From positions 1 through 8,279 of the forward strand of contig JANJWE010000237.1 in the NCBI GenBank assembly GCA_024709705.1: a stretch of 8,279 nucleotides of DNA. The letters run 5' to 3'. The position numbers and the translations under genes are program-made. Position 1 is the stretch's first letter. Every line of letters starts with the position of its first letter. The notes beneath the pieces are model-generated. The model ran no database searches. It was not told where the DNA came from and was given only the letters and a program-made list of their open reading frames with translations. Shown one piece after another: positions 1-6,594 of this stretch. Source of the DNA: Flavobacterium sp. (lineage in GTDB: Bacteria > Bacteroidota > Bacteroidia > Flavobacteriales > Flavobacteriaceae).

Positions 1-432
1 TCCGGGCAATTCAATATATAACATAACCAGGGCCCATCTTGAATCGATATGCTTTTCATCAAGAGTCGCTGCCGTTAAAAAAGATTTCTCAATTTCATCT
101 ATCATTCCTAAAGCTTTAAATTTATTGGATTCTTTGGCCTTCATACCAAGTGCTCCACCAAACTTATAGTGATAATTGGCATTTTTAGGAAACTGATTCC
201 GTAGTTTTTTATAATGTAAAATGGCTTCATCCCATTTTTTTTCGGCTCCGGCAATATCTCCTAAATATTCTACAGATTTGGAATGGTTGGGGTTTTCTCT
301 TAAATACTTTTCAAAAAGCAACTTGGCTTCAGATAAATTCCCTTTGACAAAAAGCTGTTCTGCCTTTTCAAAATCTGAATTAGAATAAAGTAAATTTGAC
401 ACCATCAAACAAAAAAATAATAGCCACTTCAT
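1..432 (-). CDS. Exported TPR-like repeat protein, N-terminal part only
   Basis: The frame is open from an ATG at 430-432 to the left edge, giving 144 residues with no stop, so the C-terminus lies outside the window. Residues 1 to about 19 form a signal peptide (MKWLLFFCLMVSNLL, then small polar residues), so the protein is probably periplasmic or outer-membrane facing. Residues about 21-51 and 52-85 are two amphipathic helix pairs with TPR character: a small residue after a Leu/Phe-rich helix, then an E-A-x-x-x-(Y/F) helix ending in N-P-N or F-P-K-N. Residues 86-144 continue as helices. TPR proteins serve as protein-protein scaffolds; the partner here cannot be told. A good promoter lies just upstream, and the S46 terminator separates it from the preceding gene, so it is probably transcribed alone or heads a unit running out of the window. 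Function is not recognised beyond the repeat fold. Confidence 0.8.
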   Translation of the reverse strand, partial: MKWLLFFCLMVSNLLYSNSDFEKAEQLFVKGNLSEAKLLFEKYLRENPNHSKSVEYLGDIAGAEKKWDEAILHYKKLRNQFPKNANYHYKFGGALGMKAKESNKFKALGMIDEIEKSFLTAATLDEKHIDSRWALVMLYIELPG

Positions 433-449
433 GTTTCGTATTTATGTAT

Positions 450-480
450 CAAAAATAATTAATTGAACTCATTAAACGAA
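450..480 (-). promoter_or_regulatory. Bacteroidetes-type promoter for the TPR gene
   Basis: On the minus strand TATTTTTG (457 down to 450) matches the TAnnTTTG -7 box exactly. TTCG (480 down to 477) is a one-mismatch version of the TTTG -33 box. The spacer is 19 bases, as expected for the Bacteroidetes primary sigma factor. The ATG begins 17 bases beyond the -7 box, after an A-rich leader with no Shine-Dalgarno. Confidence 0.6.
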
Positions 481-502
481 TTTTTTTAGAAATCTTTACC
501 AC

Positions 503-534
503 AAAAAAAATCTGCTTCACTACTGAAGCAGATT
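503..534 (-). terminator. Rho-independent terminator of the S46 peptidase gene
   Basis: Positions 509-519 and 524-534 are perfectly complementary (AATCTGCTTCA / TGAAGCAGATT), forming an 11-bp stem with a 4-base loop. On the minus strand the stem runs into eight T (510 down to 503). It starts 25 bases beyond the S46 stop codon and separates that gene from the TPR gene. Confidence 0.9.
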
Positions 535-559
535 CTTTTAACTGAATTAATAACAAACC

Positions 560-2719
560 TTATTTAACGATTGTCAATTCGTCAATAATATGTTTAGCTC
601 CGGCATATTTATCAATGATAAACAATACGAAACGAATATCTACATTGATTGTTCTTTGCAATTTGTCATCAAAAATAACGTCTCCGGCCATGGCTTCGAT
701 GTTTCCGTCAAACGCTAATCCGATTAATTCTCCTTTTCCATTCAACACTGGCGAACCAGAGTTTCCACCGGTAATATCGTTATCTGTCAAGAAATTCACT
801 GGCATATATCCGCCTTTATCGGCATATTGACCAAAATCTTTTTTGTTATACAAATCAATTAAAGGCTGTGACAAATCAAATTCAGGATCACCTGCTTTGT
901 GTTTTTTCACCATTCCTTCTAAGGTTGTATAATTATTAATTTTGGCATCATTTCGTTTATCAGCCGGTAAAGCACGAACTTTTCCATAGGTTAAACGTAA
1001 CGTTGAATTGGCATCCGGATATAAAATCGGGCTTAATTTTGATTCTCTCAATCCAGCCACTAATTTTCTAAAACCGGCTTGGTATTTTTCCTCTGAAGCC
1101 TTTAATTCGTCTGACTTTTTACTGTAATGATCGATTAAATCTGAAGAGAGTTTATACAACGGGTCATTTTTCACCAATTCTTCACTTGGCAATTCTAAGA
1201 AAGCTAATAATCTTTCCTTTGATGTAAACAAACTTAAATCTATAAGATTTGACGCATAGCTGGTCCATTCTGTTTTGTTATCAACTAATGATTGAACACT
1301 TGGAGCTAAACCAAAAGCTTTAGCTTTTTCGGCATATAAACCTAATTGTCCGGCTAAAACATCTTTTTCTAAAGGCAAGTAAATTGTTTCAAAAGTTCCT
1401 TCAATCATTTCAGCCAAACGAGGTTTCATTTGTGCTCTTTGAGCAGCTTCTGCTTTTGCAAAAGCAACCAATTGGTTACCTAATCTTCCGGGCATTGTTC
1501 CAAAAGACGATCCTCTTAAAAATGTCATTAAATAGTTATCATGCTTAGCTTTCTCATTGGTCATAGCATAATAAGCATTAATATCTTTTATTACTGAACC
1601 GTATTGAGCTTTGTTCTTACTGCTGTTAGCCCAAGAATCAAATTTCTTTTCTACTTTTCTTTTGGAATCAGCTGTTTTGAATTTTGACAAGGCATCAATC
1701 ATACCTTGTCTGTTTTTCCAATAATTGGCAATTGAAGCGTATTTTGACGCATAATTTAAACGAACAGCATCATCTTTGTCCATGTGTACTTTCATTTTAT
1801 CCATAGACATTTTGGAACCTTCTACCCAAGCTGGGTAAGCAAATTTTACATTTTGCTCAATTCCTTCAGCCGGCATCCAACGGTTTGTGCGACCCGGATA
1901 ACCTAAAATCATGGCAAAATCATTTTCTTGAACCCCTTTTAAACTGATTGGTAAATGATGTTTTGGTTTTAAAGGCACATTGTTTTCTGAGTATTCAGCC
2001 GGATTTCCGTTAGCATCAGCATAGACTCTGAACAAAGCAAAATCTCCTGTATGACGAGGCCATTCCCAGTTATCGGTATCACCACCAAATTTTCCAATGC
2101 TTTCAGTAGGCGTTCCCACTAAACGTACATCTCTGTAATCTTCATAAACAAAATAATAGTATTCATTTCCTTGAAAAAATGGACGTACAGAAACGGTATA
2201 TTTACCACCGCCATCATTTTCTTTTTGAATTTTAGCAATTTCTTTATTGATAGTGGCATCACGTTCAGCCTCAGTCATTTTATCATTTACCAAACTCAAA
2301 ATTCTTTTGGTCACATCATCCATACGTACGAAGAAACGAACGTATAAACTTTTAGGTTTTAATTCTGCTTTGCGGTTTTGAGCCCAAAATCCGTCACGTA
2401 AATAATTGCTTTCCGGCGTAGATAATTCGGCAATCGCATCATACCCACAGTGGTGATTGGTTAAGACTAAACCATCCTTAGAGATCATTTCTGCAGTACA
2501 TCCACCGTTGAATTGAACAATTGCATCTTTTACGCTAGAATTGTTAATGCTGTAAATTTCTTCTGCGGTTAACTGCAATCCCATTTTTTGCATATCCCGC
2601 TGGTTAAGTCGTTGAATATGCATTAAAAACCACATTCCTTCGTTAGCAAAAATTGTGGCGGGTGCCAAAGCAATTAATGCTACAAAACTTAAAATAATTT
2701 TTTTCATTTTTTGATTCAT
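560..2719 (-). CDS. Secreted S46 family dipeptidyl-peptidase, DPP7-like
   Basis: The 719-residue length is normal for S46. Residues 1-25 are a signal peptide (MNQKMKK, hydrophobic core, probable cut after A25), so the enzyme acts in the periplasm, releasing dipeptides from the N-terminus of peptides for uptake. The serine-protease triad is visible: H90 in LTNHHC, D226 in HTGDFAL, and S654 in GGNSGSP. C74 and C91, apparently the only cysteines, flank the His loop and could form the disulphide typical of this fold. N217-W218 in DTDNWEW and D671 sit where S46 enzymes bind the substrate's free amino group (family knowledge, from memory). The residue 18 after the catalytic Ser is G672; DPP7 has Gly there and DPP11 Arg, so a preference for hydrophobic rather than acidic P1 residues is inferred. 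The start could also be M5, without changing the mature protein. It is flanked by terminators and so is probably monocistronic. Confidence 0.95.
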   Translation of the reverse strand: MNQKMKKIILSFVALIALAPATIFANEGMWFLMHIQRLNQRDMQKMGLQLTAEEIYSINNSSVKDAIVQFNGGCTAEMISKDGLVLTNHHCGYDAIAELSTPESNYLRDGFWAQNRKAELKPKSLYVRFFVRMDDVTKRILSLVNDKMTEAERDATINKEIAKIQKENDGGGKYTVSVRPFFQGNEYYYFVYEDYRDVRLVGTPTESIGKFGGDTDNWEWPRHTGDFALFRVYADANGNPAEYSENNVPLKPKHHLPISLKGVQENDFAMILGYPGRTNRWMPAEGIEQNVKFAYPAWVEGSKMSMDKMKVHMDKDDAVRLNYASKYASIANYWKNRQGMIDALSKFKTADSKRKVEKKFDSWANSSKNKAQYGSVIKDINAYYAMTNEKAKHDNYLMTFLRGSSFGTMPGRLGNQLVAFAKAEAAQRAQMKPRLAEMIEGTFETIYLPLEKDVLAGQLGLYAEKAKAFGLAPSVQSLVDNKTEWTSYASNLIDLSLFTSKERLLAFLELPSEELVKNDPLYKLSSDLIDHYSKKSDELKASEEKYQAGFRKLVAGLRESKLSPILYPDANSTLRLTYGKVRALPADKRNDAKINNYTTLEGMVKKHKAGDPEFDLSQPLIDLYNKKDFGQYADKGGYMPVNFLTDNDITGGNSGSPVLNGKGELIGLAFDGNIEAMAGDVIFDDKLQRTINVDIRFVLFIIDKYAGAKHIIDELTIVK

Positions 2720-2731
2720 TTTTACTGTTTG

Positions 2732-2739
2732 CGAATATA
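2732..2739 (-). promoter_or_regulatory. Possible -7 box of the S46 peptidase promoter
   Basis: On the minus strand TATATTCG fits TAnnTTTG with one mismatch and ends 13 bases before the upstream ATG. I find no convincing TTTG at the expected 17-19 base spacing, so this is weak. A promoter is expected in this gap because the obg terminator lies upstream. Confidence 0.3.
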
Positions 2740-2823
2740 CTTTATTTTGTATTCAGAACTTCTTTTTTGTTTCAAAATTCAATTGGGTATTTCTATTTTT
2801 TAACTTATTTTTTAGAATTCCAC

Positions 2824-2852
2824 AAAAAAAGCATCCCAAACAGGATGCTTTT
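2824..2852 (-). terminator. Rho-independent terminator of obg
   Basis: AAAAGCATCC (2827-2836) and GGATGCTTTT (2843-2852) form a 10-bp stem around a 6-base loop. On the minus strand it is followed by a run of seven T (2830 down to 2824). It lies 25 bases past the obg stop. The other strand also has four T after the stem, but no plus-strand gene reads into it. Confidence 0.9.
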
Positions 2853-2876
2853 GTAAGAAATATATAATTTATACCT

Positions 2877-3881
2877 CTATTCATCATTCAACATTTTCCA
2901 TAACATATCTTTCAATTCTTGTAAGCCTTGTTGAGCTACAGAGGAAATGAAATGGTATTTGGTACCTTTAAACTCTTTTTTCATTTGTTTTTCAAGTTCG
3001 CTTTTTAGTTCATCATCCAACATATCGCATTTGGAAATTACTAAAATTCGATCTTTATCCAACATTTCTGGATTGTAACGTCGAAGTTCGTCTAACAAAA
3101 TTTCGTATTCTTTTTTAATATCCGCTGCATCTGCCGGAACTAAAAACAATAAAATAGAATTCCGCTCGATGTGACGTAAAAAGTAATGACCCAATCCTTT
3201 CCCCTCGGCAGCACCTTCAATAATCCCAGGAATATCGGCCATTACAAACGATTGAAAATCGCGATATGCTACAATTCCCAAATTAGGTTTTAATGTTGTA
3301 AATGGATAATCAGCAATTTTAGGTTTAGCGGAAGTCATCACAGAAAGTAATGTAGATTTTCCAGCATTAGGGAAACCAACTAACCCTACATCGGCCAACA
3401 CTTTTAATTCCAAAATGATATCCACTTCTTTTACGGGCATACCGGGTTGAGCATAGCGTGGCGTTTGGTTGGTTGCCGAACGAAAATGCCAGTTTCCTAA
3501 ACCTCCTTTTCCGCCTTCGGCAACGATTTTTACTTCATCATGTTCGGTAATTTCAAAAAGAATTTCACCAGTTTCCTGATCGCGAACTACTGTACCTAGC
3601 GGCACTTCAACATATTTATCTTCGCCATCGTGACCTGTACTTCTTGAACTTCCTCCATCTCCGCCATGTCCGGCACGAATATGCTTGACAAATTTAAGAT
3701 GAAAAAGTGTCCACAAATTTTTATTTCCTTTCAAATAAACGTGACCACCTCGCCCGCCATCACCACCATCAGGCCCCCCTTTTTCAATGAATTTCTCACG
3801 GTGAAGATGTGAAGAACCTTTTCCTCCTTTTCCGGAAGAAACATATATTTTTACGTAGTCTACAAAATTTCCCTCTGTCAT
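2877..3881 (-). CDS. obgE: GTPase Obg/CgtA, 50S ribosome assembly factor
   Basis: The 334-residue protein begins [14 protein letters not shown] and has the glycine-rich Obg fold in residues 1-160 (repeats such as [12 protein letters not shown] at 35-46). The G domain follows: G1 GFPNAGKST at 169-177, switch I with FTT at 194-196, G3 DIPG at 216-219, G4 SKCD at 283-286 and G5 SSV at 313-315. Obg proteins bind the 50S subunit in a GTP-dependent way, act in its late maturation, and link growth to GTP/ppGpp levels (family knowledge). The protein ends right after the G domain, so the OCT domain of Bacillus-type Obg and the acidic tail of the E. coli protein are absent; this short form appears usual in Bacteroidetes. 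G4 has Ser in place of the canonical Asn. The gene is 86 bases behind the CNNM gene with no clear promoter between, so co-transcription is possible. Confidence 0.97.
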   Translation of the reverse strand: MTEGNFVDYVKIYVSSGKGGKGSSHLHREKFIEKGGPDGGDGGRGGHVYLKGNKNLWTLFHLKFVKHIRAGHGGDGGSSRSTGHDGEDKYVEVPLGTVVRDQETGEILFEITEHDEVKIVAEGGKGGLGNWHFRSATNQTPRYAQPGMPVKEVDIILELKVLADVGLVGFPNAGKSTLLSVMTSAKPKIADYPFTTLKPNLGIVAYRDFQSFVMADIPGIIEGAAEGKGLGHYFLRHIERNSILLFLVPADAADIKKEYEILLDELRRYNPEMLDKDRILVISKCDMLDDELKSELEKQMKKEFKGTKYHFISSVAQQGLQELKDMLWKMLNDE

Positions 3882-3894
3882 AGTTTTGTTTTCT

Positions 3895-3962
3895 GTTATC
3901 GGTTGTCGGTTATCTGAAAGTAAGTTAAATCAACTGTTTACTAATAACTGCCAACTGATAAC
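3895..3962. repeat. Intergenic inverted repeat built of 7-base units
   Basis: Arms 3895-3913 and 3944-3962 are 19 bases each, separated by 30 bases. They pair over all but one position on the plus strand (16 Watson-Crick and two G-T pairs); on the minus strand three positions mismatch. Each arm is three near-identical heptads: GTTATCG, GTTGTCG, GTTATCT on the left and ATAACTG, CCAACTG, ATAACTA on the right. It fills most of the 86-base gap between the CNNM stop and the obg start. No T-run follows either arm, so it is not a standard terminator. It resembles the short dispersed palindromic repeats seen between genes in many genomes, but copy number cannot be judged from one window. Confidence 0.7.
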
Positions 3963-3967
3963 TATTT

Positions 3968-5242
3968 TTATTCTTTTAAATTTTTGATTAGAATTTTATC
4001 AATCTTCACTCCATCCATATCAATGACTTCAAATTCCAATTTATTCCAAATCAATTTTTGTCCCTGTTTGGGAATATCACCTAGTTCTGTTATCATAAAA
4101 CCACTCACGGTAGTCACTTCATAGTCATTGATGTGCTCATCCATATCAAAATAAGTCAAGAAATCATGTAAAGAATAATGACCATCCACCAACCAAGAAC
4201 CATCTTCTCTAGCCACTAATTGAAATTCTTCATCATAAAAATCTGATGCATCACCAACTAAAGCTTCTAAAATATCATTTAAGGTAATAATTCCTTGAAA
4301 AACACCGTGTTCATCAACAACTAAAGCATAATGCACTTTGGATTTTTTAAACACTTCCAATGCTTTGTAGGCCGAGGTATGTTCAATAAAATAAACCGGA
4401 TCTTTAATCATGGTTTTTAAATCAAAAAGACCTTTGTCAAAATTTAAAAACAATTCTTTCAATGAAACAATCCCAATGATTTCATCCAAATTTTCTTGAC
4501 AAACCGGATAAAAAGAATGTAAATCATTCAACACTTTATTCTTCAATTCTTCCGGCGAATCATCCAAGGACAAATAATCTACCGATTTTCGGTGCGTCAT
4601 GAGTGAATTTACTTTTCTATCGCCTATGTGAAAAACTCGTTCCACAATATCTTGCTCAATTTCCTGTACTTCACCAACTTCTGTTCCTTCTTTGATAATG
4701 GCTTTAATTTCCTCTTCCGTTACTTTTCCATCAGCGGTGGGTTTTATTCGGAATACATCTAGAATGAATTCTGTTGAAATTGTCAAAAGCCAAATAAACG
4801 GGGCAGTAATTTTGGAAACAATTTTCATCGGAACAGCTACTGCTTTTGCAATTGTCTCAGGGTAATTCAAACCAATTCGTTTGGGAACTAATTCACCTAA
4901 AACCAGTGAAAAGAAAGTCAAAATTACCACAACAATACCCACAGCAACCGAATTAGCATAGGGTTTTAGTATTTCAAATCCGGCTACAAAATTTTGAACA
5001 TCCGTAGTTATTTTATCTCCGGAATAAATACCGGTCAAAATCCCAATTAAAGTAATTCCAATTTGAACAGTCGATAGAAACTTATTGGGTGCATTTGCCA
5101 AATCTAAGGCAACTTTTGCCGCAGGATTTCCTTTTTTAGCAGCCGTTTCCAAACGATTTTTCCGTGCAGAAATTAATGCAATTTCCGACATAGAAAAAAC
5201 ACCATTTAATACAATTAAAAATAAAATAATTACAATTTCCAT
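3968..5242 (-). CDS. CNNM/CBS/CorC-HlyC domain membrane protein (hemolysin family)
   Basis: The 424-residue length is typical. Residues 1 to about 195 are a CNNM (DUF21) membrane domain: an N-terminal segment starting MEIVIILFLIVLNGVFS with the SEIAL motif at 19-23, hydrophobic stretches near 58-74 and 98-116, the GELVPKR motif at 116-122, and a last one near 134-163. A CBS pair spans about 208-330 (second repeat with HYALVVDEHG at 304-313), and a CorC_HlyC/TerC-like domain spans about 340-420. Relatives are linked to magnesium or other cation efflux, with CBS domains sensing adenine nucleotides; the old name hemolysin is not evidence of haemolysis. The substrate is an inference. The start is fixed by the membrane segment beginning at residue 1. 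Upstream lie two terminator-like hairpins, one ending only 14 bases before the ATG. The flavobacterial gliding gene gldE belongs to the same superfamily, but nothing here marks this as gldE. Confidence 0.92.
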   Translation of the reverse strand: MEIVIILFLIVLNGVFSMSEIALISARKNRLETAAKKGNPAAKVALDLANAPNKFLSTVQIGITLIGILTGIYSGDKITTDVQNFVAGFEILKPYANSVAVGIVVVILTFFSLVLGELVPKRIGLNYPETIAKAVAVPMKIVSKITAPFIWLLTISTEFILDVFRIKPTADGKVTEEEIKAIIKEGTEVGEVQEIEQDIVERVFHIGDRKVNSLMTHRKSVDYLSLDDSPEELKNKVLNDLHSFYPVCQENLDEIIGIVSLKELFLNFDKGLFDLKTMIKDPVYFIEHTSAYKALEVFKKSKVHYALVVDEHGVFQGIITLNDILEALVGDASDFYDEEFQLVAREDGSWLVDGHYSLHDFLTYFDMDEHINDYEVTTVSGFMITELGDIPKQGQKLIWNKLEFEVIDMDGVKIDKILIKNLKE

Positions 5243-5256
5243 CTCTATTTTTTAGC

Positions 5257-5300
5257 AAAAAAAGAGCACCATTTCCGATAAACCGGATGAAGCTCCTTTT
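5257..5300 (-). terminator. Second terminator-like hairpin, just upstream of the CNNM gene
   Basis: On the minus strand AAAAGGAGC (5300 down to 5292) pairs with GCTCTTTT (from 5267 on), allowing one G-T pair. Inner stems CAT/ATG and CCG/CGG close a 6-base loop, with small internal bulges. The hairpin runs into seven T (5263 to 5257). It looks like an intrinsic terminator but sits only 14 bases before the CNNM start codon. It could be a back-up terminator for adk or an attenuator in the CNNM leader. Confidence 0.65.
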
Positions 5301-5307
5301 AATTTTG

Positions 5308-5315
5308 CAAATATC
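5308..5315 (-). promoter_or_regulatory. Possible weak -7 box for the CNNM gene
   Basis: GATATTTG on the minus strand has one mismatch to TAnnTTTG and is followed by C, as in the purK and hpt boxes. There is no -33 box at proper spacing. If used, the transcript would begin near 5300 and carry the second hairpin as its leader. Confidence 0.2.
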
Positions 5316-5316
5316 T

Positions 5317-5341
5317 AAAAAAAACAGCACTATTTAGTGCT
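5317..5341 (-). terminator. Rho-independent terminator of the hpt-adk unit
   Basis: AGCACTA (5326-5332) and TAGTGCT (5335-5341) are a perfect 7-bp inverted repeat with a 2-base centre. On the minus strand it is followed by eight T (5324 to 5317). ATCTAAAAAA before the stem and TTTTTTTTAGAT after it can extend the pairing past a small bulge. It begins 18 bases past the adk stop. Confidence 0.8.
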
Positions 5342-5359
5342 TTTTTAGATAAATAAGAT

Positions 5360-5935
5360 TTATTTCAAGTTATCGAATACCAAATTCAATCGTTCGGTTA
5401 CCTCGGCAATGGTTCCAATTCCGTTTACGGCGTGAAATTTACCTTGTTTTTTGTAATACTCCATAAGTGGAGCTGTTTTTTCGTTGTATTCTTGGTAGCG
5501 ATTTCTAATTTTTTCCTCGTCTTGATCGTCTGGTCTTCCAGAGGTTTTTCCTCTTTCTAACAAACGTTGCACTAATATTTCATCATCGGCTTCTAAGGCA
5601 ACAGTAGCTGTAATTTCCTGGTTTTTAGAAGTCAAAAAAACGTCTAAAGCCTCTGCTTGAGCTATAGTTCTTGGGAAACCATCAAATAAAAAACCTGCAG
5701 AATTAGGGTTTTTATCTACTTCGCTTTGCAACATTTGAATGGTCACTTCATCCGGAACCAAATCACCTTTATCCATAAATGTTTTGGCTAATTTCCCTAA
5801 ATCGGTGTCATTTTTGATATTGAAACGAAAAATATCCCCTGTTGATAAATGCGTCAAATTGTATTTTTCTTTTAAAAATTCTGCTTGCGTGCCTTTTCCT
5901 GCACCCGGTTTTCCGAAAAGAACGATGTTAATCAT
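5360..5935 (-). CDS. adk: Adenylate kinase, short-LID form
   Basis: This 191-residue cytosolic enzyme catalyses AMP + ATP to 2 ADP and sets the adenylate energy charge. The P-loop GKPGAGKGT is at 8-16, the AMP-binding STGDIFR at 31-37, and FDGFPRT at 84-90. R128 and R134 in RGKTSGRPDD, followed by the arginines in KIRNR, supply the catalytic arginines. The LID between L125 and about D140 is short and lacks the Cys4 zinc site or the long LID of Bacillus and E. coli enzymes, which accounts for the length near 190 instead of 215. The ATG is preceded by A-rich DNA without a Shine-Dalgarno. It lies 35 bases behind hpt with no terminator between, and a terminator follows its stop, so hpt-adk is most simply a two-gene purine operon. 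Confidence 0.97.
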   Translation of the reverse strand: MINIVLFGKPGAGKGTQAEFLKEKYNLTHLSTGDIFRFNIKNDTDLGKLAKTFMDKGDLVPDEVTIQMLQSEVDKNPNSAGFLFDGFPRTIAQAEALDVFLTSKNQEITATVALEADDEILVQRLLERGKTSGRPDDQDEEKIRNRYQEYNEKTAPLMEYYKKQGKFHAVNGIGTIAEVTERLNLVFDNLK

Positions 5936-5948
5936 TTTTATTAGAGTG

Positions 5949-5964
5949 TTGTATTGTTGGATTG
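5949..5964. repeat. Two-copy 8-base direct repeat in the hpt-adk gap
   Basis: TTGTATTG (5949-5956) is followed directly by TTGGATTG (5957-5964), 7 of 8 identical. A degraded third unit TTATATTT runs into the hpt stop codon. It is short and could be chance in AT-rich DNA. Confidence 0.25.
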
Positions 5965-5970
5965 TTATAT

Positions 5971-6501
5971 TTATTCTGCTAGTTGATAAACGTCGGGCAA
6001 ATTTCTTCCCAAACCGTCATAGTCAAGGCCATAACCTACTATGAATTTATTTGGAATGCGAATCCCTACATAATCAATTTTGATATCTTTTTTATAAGCA
6101 TCAGGTTTGAGAAATAAGGTAGCAATTTTGAGATGCTTTACATTTTTGGCTTTAAAAATGGCTTTTAATTCTTCTATAGTATTTCCGGTATCGATAATAT
6201 CTTCTACAATGACCACTGTTTTTCCTTCTAAATTTTCATTTAGTCCAATCAATTGTTTTACTTGATTGGTAGATTGTGTCCCTTCATAGGAAGACATTTT
6301 CACAAAATTAACCTCACACATGCCCCGATATTTTTTCATTAAATCAGATAACACCATAAAAGCACCATTTAAAACGCCAATAAAAACGGGAACTTCGTCA
6401 AAAAAGTCGTCATCCATTTGCTTGGCTAAATTGGTAATGGCAAAATCAATTTCTTCTGAAGAAATAAAAGGTTCAAACGATTTATCGTGAAGATGTATCA
6501 T
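5971..6501 (-). CDS. hpt: Hypoxanthine (guanine) phosphoribosyltransferase
   Basis: The 176-residue enzyme joins PRPP with hypoxanthine or guanine to give IMP or GMP, the purine salvage step, in the cytosol. The PRPP-binding signature VVIVEDIIDTGNT is at 96-108. LNGAF at 44-48 is the PPi loop, SYEGT at 71-75 lies in the flexible active-site loop, and KPDAY at 132-136 with the GYGLDYDGLGRNLP segment at 156-169 forms the base pocket and C-terminal closure. I chose the start at 6499-6501 (MIHLHDKSFEPF): its length fits the family, and a near-consensus -7 box lies just upstream. An in-frame ATG at 6639 would add 46 residues with no family match and overlap the divergent gene, so it is rejected. 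The gene leads the hpt-adk pair and is divergent from the helical protein and purK. Confidence 0.95.
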   Translation of the reverse strand: MIHLHDKSFEPFISSEEIDFAITNLAKQMDDDFFDEVPVFIGVLNGAFMVLSDLMKKYRGMCEVNFVKMSSYEGTQSTNQVKQLIGLNENLEGKTVVIVEDIIDTGNTIEELKAIFKAKNVKHLKIATLFLKPDAYKKDIKIDYVGIRIPNKFIVGYGLDYDGLGRNLPDVYQLAE

Positions 6502-6522
6502 GTTGTGATGTTTAATAAGGTG

Positions 6523-6530
6523 CAAATTTA
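6523..6530 (-). promoter_or_regulatory. -7 box of the hpt-adk promoter
   Basis: TAAATTTG on the minus strand matches TAnnTTTG exactly and ends 21 bases before the hpt ATG. The -33 region at 17-19 bases spacing has no good TTTG, only CTTC, so the upstream half is weak. It lies in the 93-base divergent gap. Confidence 0.5.
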
Positions 6531-6582
6531 AGGAAGTCCTGAGTATTAAGAAGTAAGAAAAGTAACTTTTTTGCAAAATTGA

Positions 6583-6590
6583 TATATTTA
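6583..6590 (+). promoter_or_regulatory. Possible -7 box for the helical-repeat gene
   Basis: TATATTTA has one mismatch to TAnnTTTG and ends only 4 bases before the ATG at 6595. A TTTG at 6570-6573 is too close to serve as its -33 box. If this box is real, the transcript would be nearly leaderless, or translation would start at the second in-frame ATG (6607). Confidence 0.3.
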
Positions 6591-6594
6591 CCAA

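Noticed and set aside
615..830. Plus-strand open frame of 71 codons inside the S46 gene
   Set aside because: It is antisense to the strongly conserved catalytic Ser region and has no promoter or recognisable domain; a shadow of the real frame.
3895..3962. Terminator of the CNNM gene
   Set aside because: The stem is long but the loop is 30 bases and no T-run follows on the minus strand, unlike the clear terminators elsewhere in the window.
5136..5330. Minus-strand 64-codon frame overlapping the CNNM start and the hairpins
   Set aside because: It runs through both the second hairpin and the CNNM N-terminal coding region in another frame and shows no family features.
5739..6044. Plus-strand 101-codon frame antisense to adk and hpt
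   Set aside because: It crosses two well-supported genes and their gap on the opposite strand; no start signal or domain.
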